Of a DNA stretch of 64,000 nt, positions 34,101 through 41,413 are shown piece after piece. Positions within the stretch are counted from its first letter, which is position 1, and each line of letters opens with the position of its first letter. A program made the translations under genes and the position numbers. The DNA comes from Flavobacterium humidisoli (GTDB lineage Bacteria; Bacteroidota; Bacteroidia; Flavobacteriales; Flavobacteriaceae), in assembly GCF_023272795.1 (NCBI RefSeq), contig NZ_CP096829.1, positions 5,456,001 to 5,520,000 on the forward strand. Reading direction: 5' to 3'. Below the pieces are notes generated by a model that worked only from the letters and a program-made list of their open reading frames with translations, was not told the origin of the DNA and did not search any database.

Positions 34101-34891
34101 TTGGTTACGGAAATGAGTCGCAGTATGATGATGATTTAGGAATGGATTATAATCGTGTTCGTATCCGAAAATTTAATGCCTCAGGTGCTGTCAGACACGT
34201 TGGAAGATTTGGAAGCGAATTTAGCATACAGCCTATTTTTCAGAGAATGACTGTTGAAGAAACCGAAAACCGATACATTAATATTCCTGGAATCGTAAAT
34301 CCTGATGTATTTAATACCCAGAATTTCGGAAGTTTAAAAGTAAAATACCTTTTTAAAAATTCAGATTTTGCTGCAAAACCAACTTTAGGAATGGCCTTTA
34401 TGGTTGCTGCAACTTGGACAACTAATTTGGATGATACTAAGAAAAATTTCCCTACTTTGGAGAGTTTCTTAGGTTTTACACACAAGATTGACCACAACGG
34501 AAAATTGATATTGGCTACTTACGTAAAAGGAAAGGCTATCTTCAACAATAATTACGAATTCTATCAAGGTGCTTCGCTTGGTGGCGATACCGATTTACGA
34601 GGTTTTAGAAACGAACGTTTCTTAGGAAGTTCGTACTTTTCCCAAAGTTCAGATTTACGCTTAAGTATTGGAAAAATTCGTAAAACGATCGTTCCTTTTA
34701 CTTATGGAATTTTAGGTGGGTTTGACTACGGAAGAGTTTGGCTTGATGGCGAAGATTCTAAAAAATGGCATCACGATTACGGCGGCGGACTTTGGCTAAA
34801 TGCCATAAATGTTATTACAGCCAGAATTTCTTATTTTAAATCTCCTGACGAAATTGGAAGGGTGATTTTTGGAGCGGCATATAGTTTTTAA
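31160..34891 (+). CDS. lipoprotein calcineurin-like phosphoesterase fused to an outer-membrane beta-barrel
   Basis: A 1243-residue exported protein. The lipobox FIVYSC has C29. A metallophosphoesterase domain covers about residues 55-390: FFLVGDAGN, LFLGDNIYP, VIPGNHDWY, LAIHHPLL and VVSGHDHNLQYI are all intact. A long middle region contains ILLGDWDRHSDQWRW and IPRDRDQAF. The C-terminal 400 residues are a surface-antigen/Omp85-like barrel ending with GGDTDLRGFRNERF and the terminal aromatic AAYSF. It probably acts at the cell surface on phosphate esters. The single frame is uninterrupted, so the fusion is genuine. Substrate is unknown. Confidence 0.88.
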   Translation: MKLFLDNHFIAKIKNFSLAIMALFIVYSCSTRKPQYGKNVSANETENATDTIKIAHTFFLVGDAGNADEEQAQQTLELLHQKLKKANKKSTLLFLGDNIYPKGFPGNKKPEDKALAETKLTNQLKLSEGFRGRTIVIPGNHDWYSGIKGLERQADFVTKYLNDKKGFLPRKSCPIEDVKIDSTTTLIAIDSEWFLEDWNNHPTINDNCEIKTREAFFEELESLLNKNQEKTVVLAIHHPLLSNGTHGGQFSLEKQLFPLEQKIPLPVIGSFINLVRKTSGVSPQDIQNKQYTIYAKRIKTLLQKQKNVIVVSGHDHNLQYISKENIQQIISGAGSKSEAARAINPYDFSYGGNGYAVLTMFKSGDAKVSYYGNENNKEKLLFEREIIKAKEINWASDIPNKFPATVTTSIYSPKMTQKGAFHRFLFGQHYRKYYSLPIKATTATVDTLKGGLKPIREGGGHQSVSLRMSDPQGREFIMRAMKKSATVFLQSVAFKDQYVVNDFDKTYVEDFLFDFYTTSHPYASFAIGGMSDQIGLRHTNPILYYIPKQNGLGEFNASFGDQLYMVEERPADNHLDGKNFGKPSNIIGTDDMMLNLHKDEKYGVDEKEYIKARLFDILLGDWDRHSDQWRWAEYKEDGKVIYRPIPRDRDQAFVKYDGALLSLIMNMPPLRHMRSFKGDRINVKWLGREPYPMDLAFLKTAQEKDWVEQAKYIQENLTDADIDEAFKNMPKEVQDETVDEIKAKLKSRKRDLQKYARRYSDVLSKTVMIAGTDKKDKFVLNHNVKKGIEIQVFRIKKEGDELLYTKNVTDDKTKNLWIYGLDDNDVFEVKGDQKSSIKIRLIGGQNNDTYNIENGRKVIVYDFKSKENTYNLDSKTQTQLTDDYDVNLYNYEKPKYNVIAGLPNIGYNPDDGVKMGVNVNYTVNNFKQNPYTQRHIFNAFYYFATGGLEFNYAAHFPGLLGKWVIDVESLYTTPNFAMNYFGYGNESQYDDDLGMDYNRVRIRKFNASGAVRHVGRFGSEFSIQPIFQRMTVEETENRYINIPGIVNPDVFNTQNFGSLKVKYLFKNSDFAAKPTLGMAFMVAATWTTNLDDTKKNFPTLESFLGFTHKIDHNGKLILATYVKGKAIFNNNYEFYQGASLGGDTDLRGFRNERFLGSSYFSQSSDLRLSIGKIRKTIVPFTYGILGGFDYGRVWLDGEDSKKWHHDYGGGLWLNAINVITARISYFKSPDEIGRVIFGAAYSF

Positions 34892-34895
34892 GATG

Positions 34896-35041
34896 CTAAG
34901 GTACTGAGGTACTGAGCTGCTAAGATTCTAAGGTTTTCTCTACTTTGAGTTAAAAATAGCCCCGAATTAACGAATAATTTAAGTAAAATCGTCAATTCGG
35001 GGCTAATCTTTTCTTAGCACCTCAGTACCTCAGTACCTTAG
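34896..35041. repeat. nested inverted octamer arrays around a bidirectional terminator
   Basis: The left array 34896-34924 (CTAAGGTA, CTGAGGTA, CTGAGCTG and so on) and the right array 35013-35041 are reverse complements over 29 bp with one mismatch. Between them TAGCCCCGAATTAACGA (34957-34973) pairs with TCGTCAATTCGGGGCTA (34989-35005). The two convergent genes end on either side, so the structure probably terminates both. Confidence 0.8.
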
Positions 35042-35901
35042 CGACTTAGAGTAAACTCATAAATCTTTCCTCCTATTTTATTTGTTTTTTCGTCGGCGAT
35101 TAATAAAGTATTGTTGTCTTTAAAGACGATGGCTTCTTTTTGTGAAAAGTGATTTAGATTTAGTTCTGTATGTGTTCCTTTATGGAATAAATCTCCTTTA
35201 AAATCTTTAAACAGTAAAACCTTATCATGGCTTAACAAGGCAACTTTTTTCCCGTCTGGACTTATTGTTGCACTTGTCAGCACACAATGATTGTAATTGC
35301 TGCACGTCTTAAATTCGCCAATTTTTACTGCTTTCTGAGTTCCTGCAGCATTTTTTATCTTGTAGATAAAAGCTGTCCCATCAAAACCTTTGCTTCTGTT
35401 TTTGGTAAAAAGATAGAAATATCCATTTTGTTCAAAGAAACCTTCAACGTCATAAAACATTTCTTTTTTCTTTGGAGGAAATTCTTTTTGTTCTGGATAC
35501 GAAAATGAAATTTTATATTCGGCTTTGGCCAGATCAGCATTCAATTGATTTTTTGCCACTTTATAAATACACAAATCTTTTCTTTCGTTATCATTATTTC
35601 CAAAATCTCCAATGTAGATATTTCCAGCTTTATCTTTTGTAATATCTTCCCAATCAACATTAGTAGCATTTGAAATTGTGATTGTTTTATCCAATTTTCC
35701 TTGAGAATTGATAGCATAAATAGCATTTTTATTCCCGCTGTCTTCCAAAGTGTAAAGAGTGCTGGTTTCAGTAAAATAAGTAATTCCAGAAACTTCTTTT
35801 AATTTTTTTGGAAGAGAATAAAGTTCTTTTAACTCAGTATCTGACTGCTGCTGACAAGCCAATAAAACTATCGAAACGGCTACTAAAAAAGATTTTTTCA
35901 T
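35038..35901 (-). CDS. lipoprotein with beta-propeller-like (SdiA-regulated-like) repeats
   Basis: A 287-residue exported lipoprotein whose N-terminus is a type II signal with lipobox LLAC (FLVAVSIVLLACQQQ). The mature part has repeated strands characteristic of six-bladed propellers: LKEVSGITYFTETSTLYTLEDSG, DWEDITKDKAGNIYIGDFGNN and YDVEGFFEQNGYFYLFTKNRS. WEDITKD with GDFGN resembles SdiA-regulated or phytase-like proteins. The catalytic role is unknown. Its 3' end overlaps the inverted octamer array. Confidence 0.75.
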   Translation of the reverse strand: MKKSFLVAVSIVLLACQQQSDTELKELYSLPKKLKEVSGITYFTETSTLYTLEDSGNKNAIYAINSQGKLDKTITISNATNVDWEDITKDKAGNIYIGDFGNNDNERKDLCIYKVAKNQLNADLAKAEYKISFSYPEQKEFPPKKKEMFYDVEGFFEQNGYFYLFTKNRSKGFDGTAFIYKIKNAAGTQKAVKIGEFKTCSNYNHCVLTSATISPDGKKVALLSHDKVLLFKDFKGDLFHKGTHTELNLNHFSQKEAIVFKDNNTLLIADEKTNKIGGKIYEFTLSR

Positions 35902-35918
35902 GATATTATTTTTTATTT

Positions 35919-35977
35919 GCCACAGATTAAAAGGATTATAATGATTTGAAAATCCTTTTAATCTGTGAAATCTGTGG
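35919..35977. repeat. inverted intergenic repeat (GCCACAGATTAAAAGGATTA)
   Basis: GCCACAGATTAAAAGGATTA at 35919-35938 is mirrored by AATCCTTTTAATCTGTG at 35951-35967, with an extra ATCTGTGGC to 35978. It has the look of a dispersed Flavobacterium repeat (recalled, not searched). Confidence 0.6.
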
Positions 35978-35985
35978 CTAAAACT

Positions 35986-37038
35986 TTAAACTAAGTTAGT
36001 GTTTTTAAAATTACGTGTAATAAATTCAAACGCGGCTTGCATAACGTGCCCCATCGATTTTGCATTTTTGAACTTCATATCGTTAGTATAACGATACAAT
36101 TCCATTTTTAACTGCATAAGATGTTCATGCGTCGAAATAGTGTCATGACACATTATATTCAGTAATTTTTTTATTCTGGTTTCAGCAGAATGAATACGTT
36201 TTGCCAAAATTGCTCTTTCCTCATCTTTATACTGAATAATCGAACGCTCTTCTAATTTCTCTTTGATCAATTGAATCATTGGAAAATTTTCCTTGAAAAA
36301 CTGCGGGCGGTACACTTTGAAATTTCCTTCATAACATTGCTGATCAAAATCGATTGGACGAATTTTGTAAACAACCTGATCAAAATCGTGAATTGGAACA
36401 ATTACATAATTGTAAGCGCGCATATCTCCTAAAAGCCGAATCATACAGCGTTCGTTAAATTTCACAAATTCTTTCGCTATCTGCGCTTTTTCCATTTCGC
36501 TGCATTTATCAAGAAGTGTGTCCATAAAAACATCACCCGGAATTCCGATAATATGCTCTTCAATCAAGGTATCTTTATACACCAGAAAGTTGATTTTATC
36601 CGGAGAAAGAATATCTTCCAATTCTAACCCATAAATACGAGAAGCATCGGCTTTTTTGATATAAAAATGAACATAGTTGTCGTTGAGAATATTTCGAACT
36701 TTTATTCTAAAAGGCTTTGAATTTCCAAAAGTGCAATAATCAATAGCATCGACATTCAAAAATTGAATAATCTCATTATTTCCGTCAGAGTGTAAAAGCG
36801 AGTATATTTTCTTTAGATTTAAATCAATTTCATTACGCTCAAATTCACCATAATACACCCTAATCCAAAGCGTGTCTGTGTCATGTTTATCATAGACATT
36901 TACAGAACCTGAAAATCGAAGCAAGTCGTCGTAAAACACAGAAACTTTAGAAATACGTTCGTATCGCTCTAAATAACTTAAAAGTGGCTGTGTTAAAGGG
37001 TAAGACGGTTTTTTTAAAACCATTAAAGGCTCGCTCAT
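35986..37038 (-). CDS. conserved protein of unknown function with kinase-like active-site spacing
   Basis: A 350-residue cytosolic protein without signal peptide or membrane segments. I do not recognise its family. The segment LLGDMRAYNYVIVPIHDF (D205 to N210) is followed 20 residues later by IDFDQQ (D230 F231 D232). That spacing is like the catalytic HxDxxxxN and metal-binding DFG/IDF motifs of protein-kinase-like and aminoglycoside-phosphotransferase folds. The N-terminal half could hold a nucleotide-binding lobe, but no clear Gly-rich loop or lysine was found. The C-terminal 90 residues are helical. Kinase-like identity is inference only. Confidence 0.7.
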   Translation of the reverse strand: MSEPLMVLKKPSYPLTQPLLSYLERYERISKVSVFYDDLLRFSGSVNVYDKHDTDTLWIRVYYGEFERNEIDLNLKKIYSLLHSDGNNEIIQFLNVDAIDYCTFGNSKPFRIKVRNILNDNYVHFYIKKADASRIYGLELEDILSPDKINFLVYKDTLIEEHIIGIPGDVFMDTLLDKCSEMEKAQIAKEFVKFNERCMIRLLGDMRAYNYVIVPIHDFDQVVYKIRPIDFDQQCYEGNFKVYRPQFFKENFPMIQLIKEKLEERSIIQYKDEERAILAKRIHSAETRIKKLLNIMCHDTISTHEHLMQLKMELYRYTNDMKFKNAKSMGHVMQAAFEFITRNFKNTNLV

Positions 37039-37144
37039 TTTGAATATCTTTATTACAAATTTACGTCAATACGATTTAAAGTTAGAATTTAAAGTAACAA
37101 AAATCTATTTGGCTCGTCATACTAAAAACTAAAACCAGAAAAAT

Positions 37145-38056
37145 TTGGAAACCATATTAACCATTGAGAATTTAAGTAAAAGATACGGCCGAATTCAGGC
37201 TTTGAAAAATGTATCTTTTCAAATACAAAAAGGTCGAGTTTATGGCATTCTAGGGCCAAACGGCAGCGGAAAATCGACTACATTAGGAATTGTTTTGAAT
37301 GTTGTTAATAAATCGTCTGGCAGTTATCGCTGGTTTGATGGCAATGTGGAAACTCATGATGCTCTGAAAAAAGTTGGCGCCATTATAGAAAGACCCAATT
37401 TCTATCCGTACATGACAGCGGAACAAAATCTGAAATTGGTTTGCAAAATCAAAAACATCAACTATTCTAAAGTCAATGAAAAGTTAGAATTAGTTGGATT
37501 AAGCGAAAGAAAAGACAGCAAATTTAGCACTTTCTCATTAGGAATGAAACAGCGTCTGGCAATAGCATCAGCACTTTTGAACGATCCCGAAATTTTAATT
37601 TTAGATGAACCAACCAACGGACTAGATCCTCAGGGAATTCATCAAATTCGAGATATCATTAAAAAAATTGCTTCGCAAGGAACTACTATTTTGCTTGCTT
37701 CTCACTTATTAGATGAAGTAGAAAAAGTTTGTTCGCAAGTAATTGTTTTAAGAAAAGGTGAAGTTTTATATTCTGGTTCTGTTGACGGAATGTCTTCTAA
37801 CGAAGGTTTCTTTGAGTTGCAAGCCGAAGATAATTTAGTTTTAAAAACAGTTCTATCAGAACATCCTGCTATTGATAGAATTGTTGAAGAAGAGGGAAAA
37901 GTTTTAGTTTACTTAAATTCTAACTTATCTGCCTCAGAGTTAAACCAATTTTTATTTTCTAAAAATATTATTTTAAGCCATTTAGTAAAACGTAAAAACA
38001 GTTTAGAAGCACAATTTTTAGAATTAACCAAAAACGCCATCGCTCAAAAAAACTAA
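37145..38056 (+). CDS. ABC transporter ATP-binding protein
   Basis: A 303-residue ATPase of the ABC-2 exporter type. It has Walker A GPNGSGKST, Q-loop IIERPNFYPYMTAEQN, signature FSLGMKQRLAIA, Walker B LILDEPTNGLDP and H-loop LLASHLLDE. The C-terminal accessory part is typical of BcrA/CcmA-like ATPases. The start is TTG at 37145, giving the family-typical METILTIENLSKRYG; no ATG fits. The permease gene follows after 3 bp. Substrate is unknown; the unit may serve lipid, antibiotic or NatAB-like export. Confidence 0.94.
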   Translation: METILTIENLSKRYGRIQALKNVSFQIQKGRVYGILGPNGSGKSTTLGIVLNVVNKSSGSYRWFDGNVETHDALKKVGAIIERPNFYPYMTAEQNLKLVCKIKNINYSKVNEKLELVGLSERKDSKFSTFSLGMKQRLAIASALLNDPEILILDEPTNGLDPQGIHQIRDIIKKIASQGTTILLASHLLDEVEKVCSQVIVLRKGEVLYSGSVDGMSSNEGFFELQAEDNLVLKTVLSEHPAIDRIVEEEGKVLVYLNSNLSASELNQFLFSKNIILSHLVKRKNSLEAQFLELTKNAIAQKN

Positions 38057-38059
38057 ACC

Positions 38060-38896
38060 ATGAAAAGACTTCTCTCTATAGAACTTCAAAAAATCTGGAT
38101 GAACAAAGCCAGCCGTGTATTGACCTTAACTTACTTTGTCTTACTTTCTTTTATCGCCTTAATCGCCGCAATAAAATTTGATATAGGTCCTTTCAAATTT
38201 CACTTGGCAGAAATGGGGATTTTTAATTTTCCTTTTATCTGGCATTTCAATACGTATGTCGCAGCTTGGCTGAAATTCTTTTTAGCCATTGTAATCGTTT
38301 CTATGATGGCGAATGAATATAGCTATGGGACTTTAAAACAGAACTTAATTGATGGTTTAAGCAAAAAAGAATTTATTTTATCCAAATTCTTAACTGTCGT
38401 TTTATTTGCTTTTGGATCTACTGTTTTCGTTTTTATTATGAGCTTGCTACTAGGATTATCTTTTTCATCTTATACCGAATTTGGAATTATTTTTTCTGAC
38501 TTAGATTATCTTTTAGCCTTTTTTGTAAAATTAACAGGATTCTTTTCGTTCTGTTTGTTTTTAGGAATCTTTGTAAAACGTTCTGCTTTTGCCCTTGGTT
38601 TTCTTTTAGTTTGGAGCATAATTGAAGCAATCATAAGAGGCACATTAGCTTTTAAAATTTTTCCAAACAGCGATACTGATGAAAAAATCACACAGTTTTT
38701 GCCTTTAGAATCAATGTCAAATCTAATTGTTAATCCTGGACCAAGATTATCAGTAATTAAAAATATTGGCACTCAAATGGGAATCGAAACAGAAGGCAAT
38801 TTCAGTGTAGATTATAGTGCCGTTTTAATCGTTTTAGCTTGGACTTTTGTGTTCATATATTTTTCTTACAAATTATTAAAAAATAGAGATTTGTAG
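38060..38896 (+). CDS. ABC-2 type transporter permease
   Basis: A 278-residue inner-membrane subunit with six predicted helices, for example VLTLTYFVLLSFIALIAAI, FLAIVIVSMMANEYSYGTLKQN and FGSTVFVFIMSLLLGL. ANEYSYGTLKQNLIDGLSKKEF is the typical ABC-2 coupling region. It pairs with the ATPase gene 3 bp upstream. It ends only 13 bp before the T9SS cargo gene, which may share the message or have its own promoter. Confidence 0.92.
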   Translation: MKRLLSIELQKIWMNKASRVLTLTYFVLLSFIALIAAIKFDIGPFKFHLAEMGIFNFPFIWHFNTYVAAWLKFFLAIVIVSMMANEYSYGTLKQNLIDGLSKKEFILSKFLTVVLFAFGSTVFVFIMSLLLGLSFSSYTEFGIIFSDLDYLLAFFVKLTGFFSFCLFLGIFVKRSAFALGFLLVWSIIEAIIRGTLAFKIFPNSDTDEKITQFLPLESMSNLIVNPGPRLSVIKNIGTQMGIETEGNFSVDYSAVLIVLAWTFVFIYFSYKLLKNRDL

Positions 38897-38904
38897 TATA
38901 TTTG
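38897..38904 (+). promoter_or_regulatory. -7-like box TATATTTG six bases before ATG
   Basis: TATATTTG matches TAnnTTTG and lies so close to the ATG at 38910 that the transcript would be nearly leaderless. Overlap with the permease stop makes a genuine promoter uncertain. Confidence 0.4.
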
Positions 38905-38909
38905 CTACT

Positions 38910-41261
38910 ATGAGTCTTTCAAGATCTTTATTCACAATTTTTATTTTGTGCTGTTTTTATAATAAAATCAGCGCACAGAATATTTCTGTTGATGATACTA
39001 CGACACCATCCTATTTAATTCAGAATGTTTTAATAAATAGTTCTTGTATTGATGTAGAAAGCGTGACGGCATCGGGAAACCCGAATCTAGGTGGACAGAG
39101 TTACGGTTCCTTTACAGCTGGTGCCAATTTTCCTTTTTCAGGAGGAATTGTTTTAGCTACTTCGCCTAGCAAAAATGCAGAAGGACCTTTTTACAAACAA
39201 GATTCCAAAGGAGTAAGGATTTTAGGTTGGAATGGTGACGCTGATCTTAATAAAGCTTTAGGAATTACGAATAGCACGCAAGCAACACTTATAGAATTTG
39301 ATTTTACAGCGCTGACCAATTCAATAAGCTTCAATTATATTTTTGCTTCGAATGAATATCAAACTAATTTTCCTTGCACTTATTCAGATGGATTTGCTTT
39401 CTTAATTAAAGAAGTTGGAAGTTCTGAAGAATATAAAAATCTTGCCGTTCTACCTAATTCAACTACAGCAGTGTCAGCTACAACGGTTCATCCTAAAATT
39501 GAAACCGTAAAAGACAGTTATGGACAGCCTTTAGAGGGATGTGAAGCTTTAAACGAAAGCTATTTTAATGGCTATAATGCAAATGGAAGCCCCATCAATT
39601 ATGCAGGGCAAACTATCGTGATGAATGCCTCTACAAGTGTAATTCCGAACAAAAAATACCATTTAAAATTGGTCGTTGCCGATGATGAAACCAGACAATA
39701 CAACTCTGCCGTTTTTATCGAAGCGGGTAGTTTTATAACTAAAATAAATTTTGGAGAAAACAGAACTGTAGCCAATAACAATCCAGTTTGTTATGGCGAA
39801 ACTTACGTTTTAAATACCAACTTGGGTACAACAGGATATACTTTTAAATGGTTTAAAAAAGATGCTTCTAACACTTATGCTGAAATTTCAGGTGCTACAT
39901 CTCCTTCTTACAACGTAACATCGTCGGGAACGTATAAAGTAGAAGCAACCTTGGATAATACAACTTGTGTTTCTGTTGGAGAAATCACTGTTGAATTTGC
40001 TCCCGAAATCCCATCGACAAATACTTCTTTGCTTCAATGTGATGATGATACAGATGGTATTTCAATTTTTGATTTAACTAAAGCTGGAAATTTCATCAAA
40101 AACAATGATTCTCAAATTATTAATCAGGGATATTATGAAACTTTGGCAGATGCTCAGGCAAAAACAAATCCAATTTCAAATCCCGAACGATACACCAATA
40201 AAGGCGCAGATCAAATTATTTTTGCACGAATTGAAAACAAGTTTGGCTGTTATAAAATAGCTGAAATTACACTCAACATCTCTAATTCTACTATTCCAAA
40301 CCAATCTCCTGTAGAAACTTGCGATGGAGACGATGTGCAAGACGGTTTATATCAATTTGATTTAAACGCAGAAGTGACTCCTCAAATTTTAATGGGTTTG
40401 CCGACAGGCTTGGCAATTAATTATTTTTTAACAGCTACTGATGCGCTTACAGAAACCAATCAGCTACCTAATATTTTCAAAAATACAACTCCAAACAGCC
40501 AAACGATTTATGCTCGTGTCGTAAATGGCCCAAGTTGTTATGATATTACTTCAATAGAATTAATTGTACACACGTTTGATCCTCCTAATTTTGAAGACGA
40601 AACTCATTATTTATGTAAAGGAGACGAAATGACGCTAACCGTTGCGACGGGCTATAGCAGTTATTCATGGTCTAATGGGGGCAGTACTAATTCTACCATA
40701 ATTAATGGCGCTGGCGATTACTCCGTAACTGTAAAAGATGCAAATGGCTGCCAAAAAACTAAAAATTTTAAAATAATTTTATCCGAACCAGCTTCAATTA
40801 CTGGAGCAGATGTAAAAGATTTCTCTGGAACTGATAATACAATTCAAGTTCAGTACACTGGTGTTGGAAATTATGAATTTTCTCTCGACGGAACTGTTTT
40901 TCAAGATAGCCCTACTTTCACACAAGTAAATCCGGGCATATATAATGTTAAGGCTAGAGACAAAAATGGTTGCGGTTTATCTAATTCATTTTTAGTATAT
41001 GTTTTGGATTATCCGCGTTTCTTTACTCCAAACGAAGACGGATACAATGATCTTTGGGTCATTAAAAACATTGATCAAATGCCAGATTACACCATTTCTA
41101 TTTTTGATCGTTACGGAAATTTGCTAAAACAAATGAATCAAAATGGTACAGGCTGGAACGGGATTTTTAACGGAAGACAAATGCCTTCAGACGATTACTG
41201 GTTTACTCTTCAATTTATTAATGGAAAAAATGTAAAAGGTCATTTCTCTTTGAAAAGATAG
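38910..41261 (+). CDS. T9SS cargo protein with choice-of-anchor L domain and gliding-motility C-terminal domain
   Basis: A 783-residue secreted protein. A signal peptide (LFTIFILCCFYNKISAQ) is followed by the choice-of-anchor L domain (SYLIQNVLINSSCIDVESVT, residues about 30-280). Ig-like or PKD-like modules come next (YTFKWFKKDASNTYAEISG; YSSYSWSNGGSTNSTI). The C-terminal type B T9SS sorting domain reads FFTPNEDGYNDLWVIKNI, ISIFDRYGNLLKQM and WNGIFNGRQMPSDDYWF. It is exported through the type IX system and probably attached to or released from the cell surface, acting as an adhesin. The ABC genes upstream do not export it. Confidence 0.92.
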   Translation: MSLSRSLFTIFILCCFYNKISAQNISVDDTTTPSYLIQNVLINSSCIDVESVTASGNPNLGGQSYGSFTAGANFPFSGGIVLATSPSKNAEGPFYKQDSKGVRILGWNGDADLNKALGITNSTQATLIEFDFTALTNSISFNYIFASNEYQTNFPCTYSDGFAFLIKEVGSSEEYKNLAVLPNSTTAVSATTVHPKIETVKDSYGQPLEGCEALNESYFNGYNANGSPINYAGQTIVMNASTSVIPNKKYHLKLVVADDETRQYNSAVFIEAGSFITKINFGENRTVANNNPVCYGETYVLNTNLGTTGYTFKWFKKDASNTYAEISGATSPSYNVTSSGTYKVEATLDNTTCVSVGEITVEFAPEIPSTNTSLLQCDDDTDGISIFDLTKAGNFIKNNDSQIINQGYYETLADAQAKTNPISNPERYTNKGADQIIFARIENKFGCYKIAEITLNISNSTIPNQSPVETCDGDDVQDGLYQFDLNAEVTPQILMGLPTGLAINYFLTATDALTETNQLPNIFKNTTPNSQTIYARVVNGPSCYDITSIELIVHTFDPPNFEDETHYLCKGDEMTLTVATGYSSYSWSNGGSTNSTIINGAGDYSVTVKDANGCQKTKNFKIILSEPASITGADVKDFSGTDNTIQVQYTGVGNYEFSLDGTVFQDSPTFTQVNPGIYNVKARDKNGCGLSNSFLVYVLDYPRFFTPNEDGYNDLWVIKNIDQMPDYTISIFDRYGNLLKQMNQNGTGWNGIFNGRQMPSDDYWFTLQFINGKNVKGHFSLKR

Positions 41262-41357
41262 CTTTTTAAGATCTAAAATCTGAAATTCTAAATTTCAATA
41301 CTGGGTCAAAAACTCCAAACTTTATAAATTCCACTTGTAAACTAAAGCATAAAAAAG

Positions 41358-41395
41358 AATCCCAAACTCCTTGATTGGAATTTGGGATTTTTTAT
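41358..41395. terminator. bidirectional terminator between convergent genes
   Basis: AATCCCAAACTCC pairs with GGAATTTGGGATT with one mismatch. T-runs or A-runs flank it on both sides, so it can end the T9SS gene and typA. Confidence 0.8.
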
Positions 41396-41413
41396 ATTGA
41401 AAATTAAATCGAA

